Part shown: one piece after another, positions 56,186-64,000 of the stretch
Layout: every line of letters starts with the position of its first letter
Numbering within the stretch: position 1 is the stretch's first letter
DNA from: an uncultured Vibrio sp.
GTDB lineage: Bacteria; Pseudomonadota; Gammaproteobacteria; Enterobacterales; Vibrionaceae
Assembly (NCBI RefSeq): GCF_947488985.1
Contig: NZ_CANLBV010000016.1
Coordinates: 1-64,000, forward strand
DNA: 64,000 bases
Direction: 5' to 3'
Made by a program: the position numbers and the translations under genes
Notes under the pieces: model-generated
The model's database searches: none
The model's input: only the letters and a program-made list of their open reading frames with translations
Told to the model about the DNA's origin: nothing

Positions 56186-58459
56186 ATGCTAAACAAAGAA
56201 TTAGAGTCGAGTTTAAATGGCGCATTTGCTCGTGCGCGAGACAAGCGACATGAATTTATGACTGTCGAACACCTCCTACTTGCATTATTAGAAAATGATG
56301 CGGCGAAGGAAGCGCTACAAGCATGTCAGGCAGATCTTGATGCGCTTCGAAACGAGCTCGATATTTTTATTGATCAAACCACCCCGTTAATCCCAGAAAG
56401 CGACGAAACTCGTGAGACACAGCCTACGCTGAGCTTTCAACGAGTACTTCAACGTGCTGTTTTTCATGTTCAATCTTCAGGCCGAAGTGAAGTCACGGGC
56501 GCGAATGTGCTTGTGGCTATTTTCAGTGAGCAAGAGTCTCACGCGGCGTATCTTCTTAAGAAAAACGACATTAGCCGCTTGGATATCGTTAACTTCATCT
56601 CACATGGCATTACCAAAGCGAGCAATGAAGGTGACAACGCGTCACCCTCAGATTCATTTGGTGGTGCAGAAAGTGCCGAAGAAGCCAATTCTGAAGATCG
56701 TCTAGAAAACTTCGCCACTAACCTTAATGAAGTGGCAAAGCAGGGCAATATCGATCCTCTTATTGGTCGAGACAAAGAGTTGGAGCGAACGATCCAAGTT
56801 CTGTGTCGTCGTCGTAAGAACAACCCTTTATTAGTCGGTGAGGCCGGTGTTGGTAAAACGGCCATAGCCGAAGGGCTTGCATGGCGTATTGTCGAAGGGC
56901 AAGTGCCTGAAATCATTCAAAGCAGCGTGATTTATTCTTTAGACATTGGTTCGCTGTTGGCGGGAACTAAGTATCGTGGTGACTTTGAGAAGCGCTTTAA
57001 AGCGATTCTTAAGCAATTAGAGAAAGAAGAAGATGCAATCCTGTTCATTGATGAGATCCACACCATAATTGGTGCGGGTGCAGCATCGGGTGGCCAGGTT
57101 GATGCGGCAAACCTCATTAAGCCGCTATTAAGCAGCGGGAAGCTACGCTGCATCGGTTCAACAACATACCAAGAATACAGCAGTATCTTTGAGAAGGAGC
57201 GGGCTTTGGCTCGTCGCTTCCAGAAAATCGATATTGTTGAACCGTCGCTAGATGACACCACCAAGATCCTGATTGGCTTAAAGCCAAAATACGAAGCTCA
57301 CCACGAAGTACGTTACACCAACAAAGCGTTGCGTGCCGCTGTGGAATTGTCAGCGAAATACATCAACGAACGTCACCTTCCTGATAAGGCGATTGACGTG
57401 ATCGATGAAGCAGGCGCTCGCAGCCGTTTAGCGCCAGCAAGTCGTCGTAAGAAAACGGTCAGTGTGGCTGATATCGAGTCAATGGTGGCGAAAATGGCTC
57501 GCATTCCAGAGAAGTCAGTATCATCTTCAGACAAAGATACGCTGCAGAAGCTGGATGACCGCATGAAAATGTTGGTATTCGGACAGGACCCTGCCATCGA
57601 TGTATTGAGTGAAGCGATTAAGCTCACTCGAGCTGGACTGGGTGCCGATAATAAACCAGTCGGTTCATTCTTGTTTGCTGGTCCTACAGGTGTGGGTAAA
57701 ACGGAGGTGACTGTCCAACTGTCTAAGTTGATGGGTATTGAGCTGCTGCGCTTTGATATGTCTGAGTACGGTGAGCGACACTCTGTGAGCCGCTTGATCG
57801 GTGCTCCTCCTGGTTATGTTGGCTATGATCAAGGTGGTCTGCTAACGGATGCGGTGATCAAGAACCCACATTCGGTTGTGTTACTTGATGAAATTGAAAA
57901 AGCTCACCCCGATATTTTTAACTTGTTGCTACAGGTGATGGATAACGGTACGCTCACTGACAACAATGGTCGCAAAGCGGATTTTCGCAATGTAATTCTA
58001 GTGATGACGACCAACGCTGGTGTTGCTGAAACCGAGAAGAAATCGATCGGCCTGATCCAGCAAGATCATGCGCCAGATGCTCTGGGTGAAATTAAGAAGG
58101 TGTTTACGCCAGAGTTCCGTAATCGTCTCGATAATATTATTTGGTTCAACAGCCTAGACCCAAGTGTGATTAGCCAAGTTGTCGACAAGTTTATTGTTGA
58201 GCTTCAGGTTCAACTGGACGCGCGTGGTGTGTCTTTAGAGGTTTCTGAGGATGCTCGCCACTGGTTGGCTGAGAAGGGCTATGACAAGACCATGGGGGCT
58301 CGTCCTATGGGACGTGTGATTCAAGAGAAGCTTAAGAAGCCTCTTGCTAATGAGTTGTTGTTCGGCAGTTTAGTCGATGGTGGTACGGTTAAGGTGTCCC
58401 TGAACAAAGACGAACTGGATTTCATTTATGTTGGTGCAAAAGAAGAAGTTATGCACTAA
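56186..58459 (+). CDS. clpA: ClpA, AAA+ unfoldase of the ClpAP protease
   Basis: I start it at ATG 56186 ([23 protein letters not shown]), with AGGAGG 5 nt upstream; an ATG 24 bp earlier lacks a site. This gives 757 residues, one fewer than E. coli ClpA. The N-domain (residues 1-140) binds ClpS. D1 has Walker [10 protein letters not shown] and Walker [10 protein letters not shown], and D2 has GPTGVGKTE and [14 protein letters not shown], with an IGLI loop ([15 protein letters not shown]) that docks ClpP. It unfolds N-degron and other substrates. ClpP is not in this window. Confidence 0.97.
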   Translation: MLNKELESSLNGAFARARDKRHEFMTVEHLLLALLENDAAKEALQACQADLDALRNELDIFIDQTTPLIPESDETRETQPTLSFQRVLQRAVFHVQSSGRSEVTGANVLVAIFSEQESHAAYLLKKNDISRLDIVNFISHGITKASNEGDNASPSDSFGGAESAEEANSEDRLENFATNLNEVAKQGNIDPLIGRDKELERTIQVLCRRRKNNPLLVGEAGVGKTAIAEGLAWRIVEGQVPEIIQSSVIYSLDIGSLLAGTKYRGDFEKRFKAILKQLEKEEDAILFIDEIHTIIGAGAASGGQVDAANLIKPLLSSGKLRCIGSTTYQEYSSIFEKERALARRFQKIDIVEPSLDDTTKILIGLKPKYEAHHEVRYTNKALRAAVELSAKYINERHLPDKAIDVIDEAGARSRLAPASRRKKTVSVADIESMVAKMARIPEKSVSSSDKDTLQKLDDRMKMLVFGQDPAIDVLSEAIKLTRAGLGADNKPVGSFLFAGPTGVGKTEVTVQLSKLMGIELLRFDMSEYGERHSVSRLIGAPPGYVGYDQGGLLTDAVIKNPHSVVLLDEIEKAHPDIFNLLLQVMDNGTLTDNNGRKADFRNVILVMTTNAGVAETEKKSIGLIQQDHAPDALGEIKKVFTPEFRNRLDNIIWFNSLDPSVISQVVDKFIVELQVQLDARGVSLEVSEDARHWLAEKGYDKTMGARPMGRVIQEKLKKPLANELLFGSLVDGGTVKVSLNKDELDFIYVGAKEEVMH

Positions 58460-58490
58460 CGAAGTGATAGGCGAGTGAAGTAAAGACTAG

Positions 58491-58521
58491 AAAACGTGTG
58501 GCATTTGTCATGCGTTTTTTT
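58491..58521 (+). terminator. Terminator of clpA
   Basis: AAAACGTGTGGC pairs with GTCATGCGTTTT (with G-U pairs) and is followed by a T run ending at 58521, 32 bp after the clpA stop. The heptamer array begins 6 bp later. Confidence 0.75.
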
Positions 58522-58526
58522 ACGCT

Positions 58527-58569
<43 letters not shown>

Positions 58570-58603
58570 TGATGTTGCTTGTATTGTAAAAAGTTCAGGC
58601 GAT

Positions 58604-58629
58604 AAAAAACGGAGCATCAAGCTCCGTTT
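58604..58629 (-). terminator. Terminator of infA
   Basis: On the minus strand AACGGAGC pairs with GCTCCGTT around TTGAT and is followed by a T run, 25 bp after the infA stop. Confidence 0.88.
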
Positions 58630-58653
58630 CTTATCGTATTCGATAATTAAAAA

Positions 58654-58872
<219 letters not shown>

Positions 58873-58953
58873 CTAATCCTCTTTCGAAATTTGGCGGTTT
58901 TCAACGGCTTGATTGTGCCGTTAAAATCAAAACATGTAAAGTTGTCGCGTATT

Positions 58954-59652
58954 CTACCCTTGCCACCGCTGATTTACTAGCCTTTGATGACGTTGAAATC
59001 GTACTTTATAGTTCATTGCTGGGCATTCATCGATTTGATAGCCTAAATATAGCCACTGCTTGTGTTCTTTTTGTGCATGTTGGAGCTGAAATAGTACGCC
59101 AAGCGTCCCCATTGATATGTCGATATCGGGGTCGAAGAAGGTGTAAAATGCACTTGTGCTGTGAGGCATGATATCAGTGACCGCGATAGCCACTAAACGG
59201 TTCCCATCGTAGATGTGCATGAATTTTGTGGTGAGCCAATGGTTGGTCGAAAATTGCAAAAACTCTTCTTTTTTTGGAGGGTACATGGTTCCCGAACGAT
59301 GACGCACCGTGATGTAGCGGCTATATAATTCAAACCAATTGTCGTCCATTGTGTCTTTTAGTTGCCAATGAAAGGACTTGGCTTTGTTGAGCACGCGCCT
59401 TTGGCTTTTGGAGAGTTTAATCTCTGGAATGGATAGGCGAATCGCTTGGCAAGCCGAGCAATTCTCGCAATGCGGCTTATAGATGGTTGCGCCACTGCGA
59501 CGAAAACCATTCGCAAGCAAAACTTCATAGTTATCCGATGTCTGCATGTGTTTATCAAGCGTGACGGCCACCCTTTCCTGGCGATGTGGCAAATAGCTGC
59601 AAGCGTGATTGTCGGTTAATCCAATTCTGATTTGTTGCAAATCTGGATTCAT
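58954..59652 (-). CDS. bpt: Bpt, aspartate/glutamate leucyltransferase
   Basis: This is a 232-residue enzyme starting at ATG 59652, which overlaps the aat stop codon (TAATG), so translation is coupled. It transfers Leu from Leu-tRNA to N-terminal Asp or Glu, making primary destabilising residues for ClpS. It is homologous to eukaryotic Arg-transferase (ATE). The N-terminal Cys residues CSYLP, and CENCSACQAIRLS with a CxxC-type pair, are characteristic. SGTMYPPKKEEFLQF and DIDISMGTLGVLFQLQHAQ lie in the GNAT-like domain. An upstream in-frame start would add 12 residues and is less likely. Confidence 0.94.
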   Translation of the reverse strand: MNPDLQQIRIGLTDNHACSYLPHRQERVAVTLDKHMQTSDNYEVLLANGFRRSGATIYKPHCENCSACQAIRLSIPEIKLSKSQRRVLNKAKSFHWQLKDTMDDNWFELYSRYITVRHRSGTMYPPKKEEFLQFSTNHWLTTKFMHIYDGNRLVAIAVTDIMPHSTSAFYTFFDPDIDISMGTLGVLFQLQHAQKEHKQWLYLGYQIDECPAMNYKVRFQRHQRLVNQRWQG

Positions 59653-60362
59653 TAAGGCGTTTCCTTTAGCCATTGAGATTGATAGCAAGCATCGTTAACA
59701 GAGTTTTCTTTTAGTGACTTCAGCGAGCTTAAGAACTCATCTCGCTCGATTTCAATCGCACCCAAGGACGCCAAATGAGGGTTCATGACTTGGCAGTCGA
59801 TGAGCTTGCCGCCAAATTGGGTGAAGTGTCGACAAAAATACCATAAGGCGATTTTAGAGGCATTGGTCTTGAGGCTAAACATCGATTCACCGCAAAATAC
59901 TTGTCCTCTTTGCAAGCCGTAAAGCCCGCCGACCAACTCATCGTTGTGCCAAACCTCGACGGAGTGACAAAGGCCTAAAGCTGCGAGCTCGAGGTAGGCG
60001 GACTGCATATCACGGTTTAGCCAAGTTTCTTCTTCTGGCCTCAGCGATGCACAGTAACCAATGACTTTGTCTGTCGCTTGATTGATACTGACTCGATAAT
60101 TATGTTTTCTTTGATACTTTCTAAGGCTTTTTGATGGTTCAAATGTATCGGGAACAAATACAGCGCGCGGTGTCGGGCTCCACCACAGTATAGGCTCTCC
60201 GGGGCCGTACCATGGAAATATCCCTTGGCTATAAGCGTTCAAAATTCGCATAGGCGACAAGTCACCACCAAAGGCAAGCAGACCGTTGGGGTCATCAAGC
60301 GCGTTGAAGGGCGAAGGGAACTCTATACTTGTTGTATCAAGTTCAGTTAGATATATAGTCAT
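59652..60362 (-). CDS. aat: Aat, leucyl/phenylalanyl-tRNA-protein transferase
   Basis: This is a 236-residue cytoplasmic enzyme that adds Leu or Phe to proteins with N-terminal Lys or Arg, tagging them for ClpS/ClpAP. Conserved segments: FPSPFNALDDPNGLLAFGGDLSP, AYSQGIFPWYGPGEPILWWSPTPRAVF (active region), LVGGLYGLQRGQVFCGESMFS and DCQVMNPHLASLGAIEI. It starts the aat-bpt-infA run. With bpt, clpS and clpA it completes the N-degron pathway in one neighbourhood. Confidence 0.96.
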   Translation of the reverse strand: MTIYLTELDTTSIEFPSPFNALDDPNGLLAFGGDLSPMRILNAYSQGIFPWYGPGEPILWWSPTPRAVFVPDTFEPSKSLRKYQRKHNYRVSINQATDKVIGYCASLRPEEETWLNRDMQSAYLELAALGLCHSVEVWHNDELVGGLYGLQRGQVFCGESMFSLKTNASKIALWYFCRHFTQFGGKLIDCQVMNPHLASLGAIEIERDEFLSSLKSLKENSVNDACYQSQWLKETP

Positions 60363-60412
60363 AAGTATCGTGTTGCCGATTGATTGACCAACAGGTCTTT
60401 AGGAGTTTAACC

Positions 60413-60868
60413 ATGAAGAAATTACTTTGGATTTTACTTGTTTTGCCCATGTTGGCAAATGCCGCTTATAACCGCAATCAAGCCCGACCTGTTAATGAGG
60501 TCGTTTATGGAGAAATTGATACGGTTAGATACATTACCCAGCAAGAGATCGTTGAGTCGAAAGCGAATGGTTGGGAAACCTTATTAGGCGCTGCGATTGG
60601 TGGCCTGATTGGTCACCAATTTGGTGATGGCACAGGTCAGGAAGTGGCGACGGCTGTTGGCGCGGTTGCGGGCGCTAGTGTGGCTCGAAGTCGTGCAAAT
60701 ACGCAGTATAAAATTGAATACAAACTCGTCGAACTATTGGTCAAAACCAAAGACGATAAGTTGGTCAATATCATTCAAGATATCGACAGTTCTATGCTGT
60801 TCAATCGTGGTGATGAGGTACGAATTCTCTATTTTTCGGATGGCGTAAGAGTGGATGTGGCGTACTAG
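60413..60868 (+). CDS. Glycine-zipper 2TM domain protein, SlyB-like envelope protein
   Basis: This is a 151-residue protein starting at ATG 60413, with AGGAG 7 nt upstream. A signal peptide (MKKLLWILLVLPMLANA, cleavage before AYN) has no lipobox Cys, unlike true SlyB. A glycine-zipper region (GWETLLGAAIGGLIGHQFGDGTGQEVATAVGAVAGASVA) forms the 2TM core seen in Rickettsia 17-kDa-antigen family proteins. The C-terminal part IEYKLVELLVKTKDDKLVNIIQ is predicted beta. It should be an envelope protein of unknown function. It is divergent from aat, with 50 bp between them. Confidence 0.82.
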   Translation: MKKLLWILLVLPMLANAAYNRNQARPVNEVVYGEIDTVRYITQQEIVESKANGWETLLGAAIGGLIGHQFGDGTGQEVATAVGAVAGASVARSRANTQYKIEYKLVELLVKTKDDKLVNIIQDIDSSMLFNRGDEVRILYFSDGVRVDVAY

Positions 60869-61031
60869 TGTGTAAGTACGAATTGATTGGCTAATTAATC
60901 GCCTTTATTGTAGGGATTAGCTCTGGAGTTCGTTGGAAAAGTTCGTTAGTCTGCAAGTACGAAGAATTATTCATCATCCGAAAATAAATACGTGCCTGTG
61001 AGTTCGGGTGGTAAAAGGACTATAAGATTTA

Positions 61032-62312
61032 ATGGAAAGCCTGACGTTACAACCAATTAAAAAAGTGAGTGGGGAAGTTAACTTACCTGGCTCAAAAAGT
61101 GTTTCTAACCGTGCGCTTCTTTTAGCTGCACTATCAACCGGAACGACACGCCTAACCAACTTGCTGGACAGTGATGACATTCGCCATATGCTGAATGCTT
61201 TGACTCAGTTAGGTGTCAATTATCAGTTATCGGCTGATAAAACGGTTTGTGAAGTGACAGGCATAGGCGGTGCATTTTCAACTGACAAAGCCCTAGAGCT
61301 TTTCTTAGGTAACGCAGGCACGGCGATGCGTCCGCTTGCTGCCGCACTGTGTTTAGGTCGTGGTGAATACGTTCTTACGGGTGAGCCTCGTATGAAGGAA
61401 CGTCCTATCGGGCACCTAGTCACAGCGCTACGAGAGGCTGGTGCTAAGGTTGAATATCTAGAAAATGACAACTACCCACCACTCAAAATTACGGGCACGG
61501 GCCTTAAGAGTGGCACAGTGTCTATCGATGGCTCGATCTCTAGCCAGTTCTTGACGGCATTTTTAATGGCTGCGCCTTTAGCTGAAGGTGAGGTGACCAT
61601 TAAAATTGAGGGTGAACTGGTTTCTAAGCCTTACATTGATATTACGCTACACATCATGAAACAATTTGGTGTGGAGGTGATCAATAACGATTACCAAGAG
61701 TTTGTGATTCCAACTGGGCAATCTTACTCAGCACCTGGTGATTTCCTTGTTGAGGGCGATGCATCATCGGCGTCTTATTTTCTTGCGGCGGCCGCTATTA
61801 GAGGCGGTGAAATCAAAGTCACTGGTATTGGTAAAAACAGTATCCAAGGTGATATTCAATTTGCTGATGCACTTGAACAAATGGGTGCAGAAATCGAGTG
61901 GGGCGATGACTACGTTATCTCTCGCTGTGGTGAGTTGAAAGGTATTGATATGGACTATAATCATATTCCAGATGCGGCGATGACTATCGCAACAACGGCT
62001 CTGTTTGCGAAAGGAACAACGGCAATCCGTAATGTCTACAACTGGCGTGTAAAAGAGACAGACCGTTTAGCTGCAATGGCAACAGAATTACGTAAAGTCG
62101 GCGCTGTGGTTGAAGAGGGTGAAGACTACATTATCGTCAACCCAGTACCGGAACTGACACATGCGGCGATTGATACTTACGATGACCACCGCATGGCGAT
62201 GTGTTTTTCACTGGTAGCTTTGAGTGATACGCCTGTGACGATCAATGATCCTGGTTGTACGTCCAAGACATTTCCTGACTACTTCGATAAGCTGAAAATG
62301 CTGAGTCAGTAA
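61032..62312 (+). CDS. aroA: 3-phosphoshikimate 1-carboxyvinyltransferase (EPSP synthase)
   Basis: This is a 426-residue enzyme of the shikimate pathway that joins phosphoenolpyruvate and shikimate-3-phosphate. Visible active-site elements: [17 protein letters not shown] (Lys22/Ser23/Arg27), [15 protein letters not shown] (PEP loop), [41 protein letters not shown] and [10 protein letters not shown]. The Gly-Thr-Ala-Met-Arg-Pro stretch is class I, that is, the glyphosate-sensitive type. It is transcribed alone, with a terminator 30 bp downstream. Confidence 0.97.
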   Translation: MESLTLQPIKKVSGEVNLPGSKSVSNRALLLAALSTGTTRLTNLLDSDDIRHMLNALTQLGVNYQLSADKTVCEVTGIGGAFSTDKALELFLGNAGTAMRPLAAALCLGRGEYVLTGEPRMKERPIGHLVTALREAGAKVEYLENDNYPPLKITGTGLKSGTVSIDGSISSQFLTAFLMAAPLAEGEVTIKIEGELVSKPYIDITLHIMKQFGVEVINNDYQEFVIPTGQSYSAPGDFLVEGDASSASYFLAAAAIRGGEIKVTGIGKNSIQGDIQFADALEQMGAEIEWGDDYVISRCGELKGIDMDYNHIPDAAMTIATTALFAKGTTAIRNVYNWRVKETDRLAAMATELRKVGAVVEEGEDYIIVNPVPELTHAAIDTYDDHRMAMCFSLVALSDTPVTINDPGCTSKTFPDYFDKLKMLSQ

Positions 62313-62342
62313 GAATGCTAAGTATATAAAAGATCAGAAAGT

Positions 62343-62373
62343 AAAAAAGCTTGCCTAAATGGCAAGCTTTTTA
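62343..62373. terminator. Bidirectional terminator between aroA and yciN
   Basis: AAAAAAGCTTGCC pairs with GGCAAGCTTTTT around TAAAT, with a T run on each strand. Confidence 0.9.
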
Positions 62374-62374
62374 A

Positions 62375-62620
62375 TTATTGCTGAAGCGTAAATTCTTTCG
62401 AAAGATGGTGCGCTAAGTATTTAAACATGTTAAATACAGCCGTTGTATTTTCAGTCGGCATGCCGTTGCTGTCTAAGAAGTATTCACCTTTGAATATGAG
62501 TACATCATCTTTCTCTACTACACTGTTTGCGCGCATGCCTTCAATGTAGTCATCATGTGATTGGATAATTTGGTTTGCGATAAGCAGTAAATCGAATTCT
62601 GCTATTACTTTCTTTGTCAT
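62375..62620 (-). CDS. yciN: YciN family (DUF2498) small protein
   Basis: This is an 81-residue cytoplasmic protein of the YciN/DUF2498 family. IAEFDLLLIANQIIQSHDDYIEGMRANSVVEKDDVLIFKGEYFLD fits the family, which in E. coli lies next to topA as here. The start has AGAGAT 7 nt upstream. The function is unknown. It is divergent from topA and convergent with aroA. Confidence 0.85.
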   Translation of the reverse strand: MTKKVIAEFDLLLIANQIIQSHDDYIEGMRANSVVEKDDVLIFKGEYFLDSNGMPTENTTAVFNMFKYLAHHLSKEFTLQQ

Positions 62621-63058
62621 GAGTTTATCTCTGATAACTGAATATTACGCTGAGTTTATGCTGTCGAACTAGAAATTCAATGATTTTACAACCGATTCAG
62701 AGAGTCTTTTCGAATCTCCACCATTTATTTTGTGATTTATGGCAAGAATCATTAAGTGAAACTCGCGTTATATTCGTGGACAAGCTTAGTATGAGCAAGT
62801 TTAGACGCAATGCCTGATGAACAGGCTCTTACAAGTATTCTTTATGAGTACTTTATCGCCTCTTTATGTTGCGAGCCTTTATCTTTGAGTAGACGAATTG
62901 TCGAGCGATCAGATCCAATTTTGAAAAAAGCGGTTGATCTTCTAGTAATCTCGCACAATAGTAAAAAAAGAATCAATGAATTTAGAATATCATGCGTAAA
63001 AGCCCACAAGCTAAATTGTTGGTGCTGAAGCATCGTGATTAAGGACGTTAGAGTCAAT
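62621..63058. other. yciN-topA divergent intergenic region (438 bp)
   Basis: It contains the topA promoter region. A 72-codon plus-strand frame at 62810-63028 overlaps an antisense frame, has no clear ribosome site and no recognisable motif, so I do not call it. I see no other structure. Confidence 0.55.
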
Positions 63059-64000
63059 ATGGGTAAATCGCTCGTTATAGTGGAGTCGCCAGCCAAGGCA
63101 AAAACTATCAATAAATATCTTGGTAAAGACTTTGTCGTTAAGTCGAGTGTAGGTCACGTACGTGATTTACCAACGGCAGGTCAGAGCACCGGGAAAAAGG
63201 CTGCAGCAATTTCAACCAAGGGTATGAGCCCTGAAGAGAAGGCTCGTATCAAGAAAGAAAAAGATCGTAAAGCTCTTATCAAAAAGATGGGTATCAACCC
63301 GTATAAAGAGTGGGAAGCGAACTACCAAATTCTACCGGGTAAAGAAAAAGTTGTTGCTGAATTGCAAAAACTGGCAGAGAACGCAGACCATGTTTATCTC
63401 GCAACCGATTTGGACCGCGAAGGAGAAGCTATCGCATGGCACCTTCGTGAGATCATCGGTGGCGATGAAACGCGATACAAGCGAGTGGTGTTTAACGAAA
63501 TCACCAAAAATGCTATTCAGCAAGCTTTCGAAACTCCAGGTGAGTTAAATATCGATGGCGTAAACGCGCAACAAGCACGACGTTTTATGGATCGTGTGGT
63601 TGGCTTTATGGTATCACCTTTGCTTTGGAAAAAAGTTGCACGAGGCCTATCTGCTGGTCGTGTTCAGTCGGTCGCGGTAAAGCTGCTTGTTGAACGTGAA
63701 CGTGAGATCAACGCCTTTATCCCTGAAGAGTTCTGGGATGTGCATGCTGATACAAAAACAGCCGAAAAAACCGATTTCAGACTGCAAGTAGCGCAGAAAG
63801 ATGGGGTTGCATTTAAACCTCAAAATGAGGTGCAAACTCAAGCTGCACTGAGTGTTTTAGAAAAGTCGAGCTACGAAGTTTGTAAGCGTGAAGACCGCCC
63901 AACCAAGAGTAAACCGTCTGCACCGTACATTACGTCGACGCTGCAACAAGCGGCGAGTACTCGCCTTGGCTACGGCGTAAAGAAAACCATGATGTTGGCT
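63059..64000 (+). CDS. topA: DNA topoisomerase I, N-terminal part (runs off the window)
   Basis: The first 314 codons are present, starting at ATG 63059 with AAGGACG 12-14 nt upstream. Type IA topoisomerase relaxes negative supercoils. The Toprim domain is visible: [19 protein letters not shown] (catalytic Glu) and [19 protein letters not shown] (DxDxE acidic triad). [25 protein letters not shown] and [15 protein letters not shown] follow. The catalytic Tyr (in a YIRTDS-type motif) comes just after the window end, so it is not seen. Full-length homologues have about 870 residues. Confidence 0.96.
   Translation, partial: MGKSLVIVESPAKAKTINKYLGKDFVVKSSVGHVRDLPTAGQSTGKKAAAISTKGMSPEEKARIKKEKDRKALIKKMGINPYKEWEANYQILPGKEKVVAELQKLAENADHVYLATDLDREGEAIAWHLREIIGGDETRYKRVVFNEITKNAIQQAFETPGELNIDGVNAQQARRFMDRVVGFMVSPLLWKKVARGLSAGRVQSVAVKLLVEREREINAFIPEEFWDVHADTKTAEKTDFRLQVAQKDGVAFKPQNEVQTQAALSVLEKSSYEVCKREDRPTKSKPSAPYITSTLQQAASTRLGYGVKKTMMLA

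Noticed and set aside
62810..63028. 72-codon plus-strand frame before topA
   Set aside because: No Shine-Dalgarno and no motif; an equally long antisense frame covers it, as expected by chance in this spacer.

Overview
The window is a piece of a Vibrio chromosome, most likely chromosome I of a member of the Splendidus clade. The genus call rests on the coherent set of Vibrio housekeeping genes and their order (dinG next to an OmpT-type porin, a monomeric icd next to cspD/clpS/clpA, aat-bpt-infA, aroA/yciN/topA, priC-ybaM). The clade is an inference from protein similarity recalled from memory.

Layout. 1-5.1 kb is an accessory patch: the 3' end of one group II intron, a wrecked IS66 element holding the 3' end of a second and different group II intron, a two-gene surface operon (OmpA-like protein plus Ig-repeat lipoprotein) with a tetranucleotide repeat at its ribosome-binding region, a truncated outer-membrane protein and a 29-residue membrane protein. 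5-25 kb holds a patatin phospholipase, pykA, mlc, cheV, the SOS mutasome imuA-imuB-dnaE2 behind a LexA box, yciK, sohB, the stress cluster yeaG-yeaH-spoVR and yfbU. 24.7-31 kb is anaerobic metabolism: pflB, lpxR, pflA and a DUF3360 membrane protein with an FNR-type site upstream. 31.7-35 kb is a complete basic amino acid ABC importer. 35-40.4 kb is a decaying type I secretion locus. Its RTX-like gene carries a leader that matches a GEMM-I cyclic-di-GMP aptamer, followed by a hairpin that sequesters the Shine-Dalgarno. 40.5-51.9 kb carries xthA, a chemoreceptor gene split by one stop codon, roxA, ybaM, priC, a TSUP permease, dinG, ompT, a DUF2057 gene and rluE. 52.2-64 kb carries icd, a foldable MITE-like repeat, cspD, clpS-clpA, infA, bpt, aat, a glycine-zipper protein, aroA, yciN and the start of topA.

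How the genes work together. ClpS/ClpA (recognition and unfolding) and Aat/Bpt (attachment of N-terminal destabilising residues) form a complete bacterial N-degron pathway within about 4.5 kb. ImuA, ImuB and DnaE2 form the inducible translesion synthesis machine. PflB and PflA are enzyme and radical activase. YeaG, YeaH and SpoVR form a conserved stress module.

Most interesting signals: the c-di-GMP riboswitch and its expression platform in front of the broken RTX gene; a family of 7-bp tandem repeats at two places, one of which supplies the last codons and stop of ybaM; a roughly 270-bp element with nested inverted repeats (a three-way-junction fold) between icd and its terminator; and the nested IS66/group II intron relic. 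All assignments are made by reading the sequence; no database search was run.
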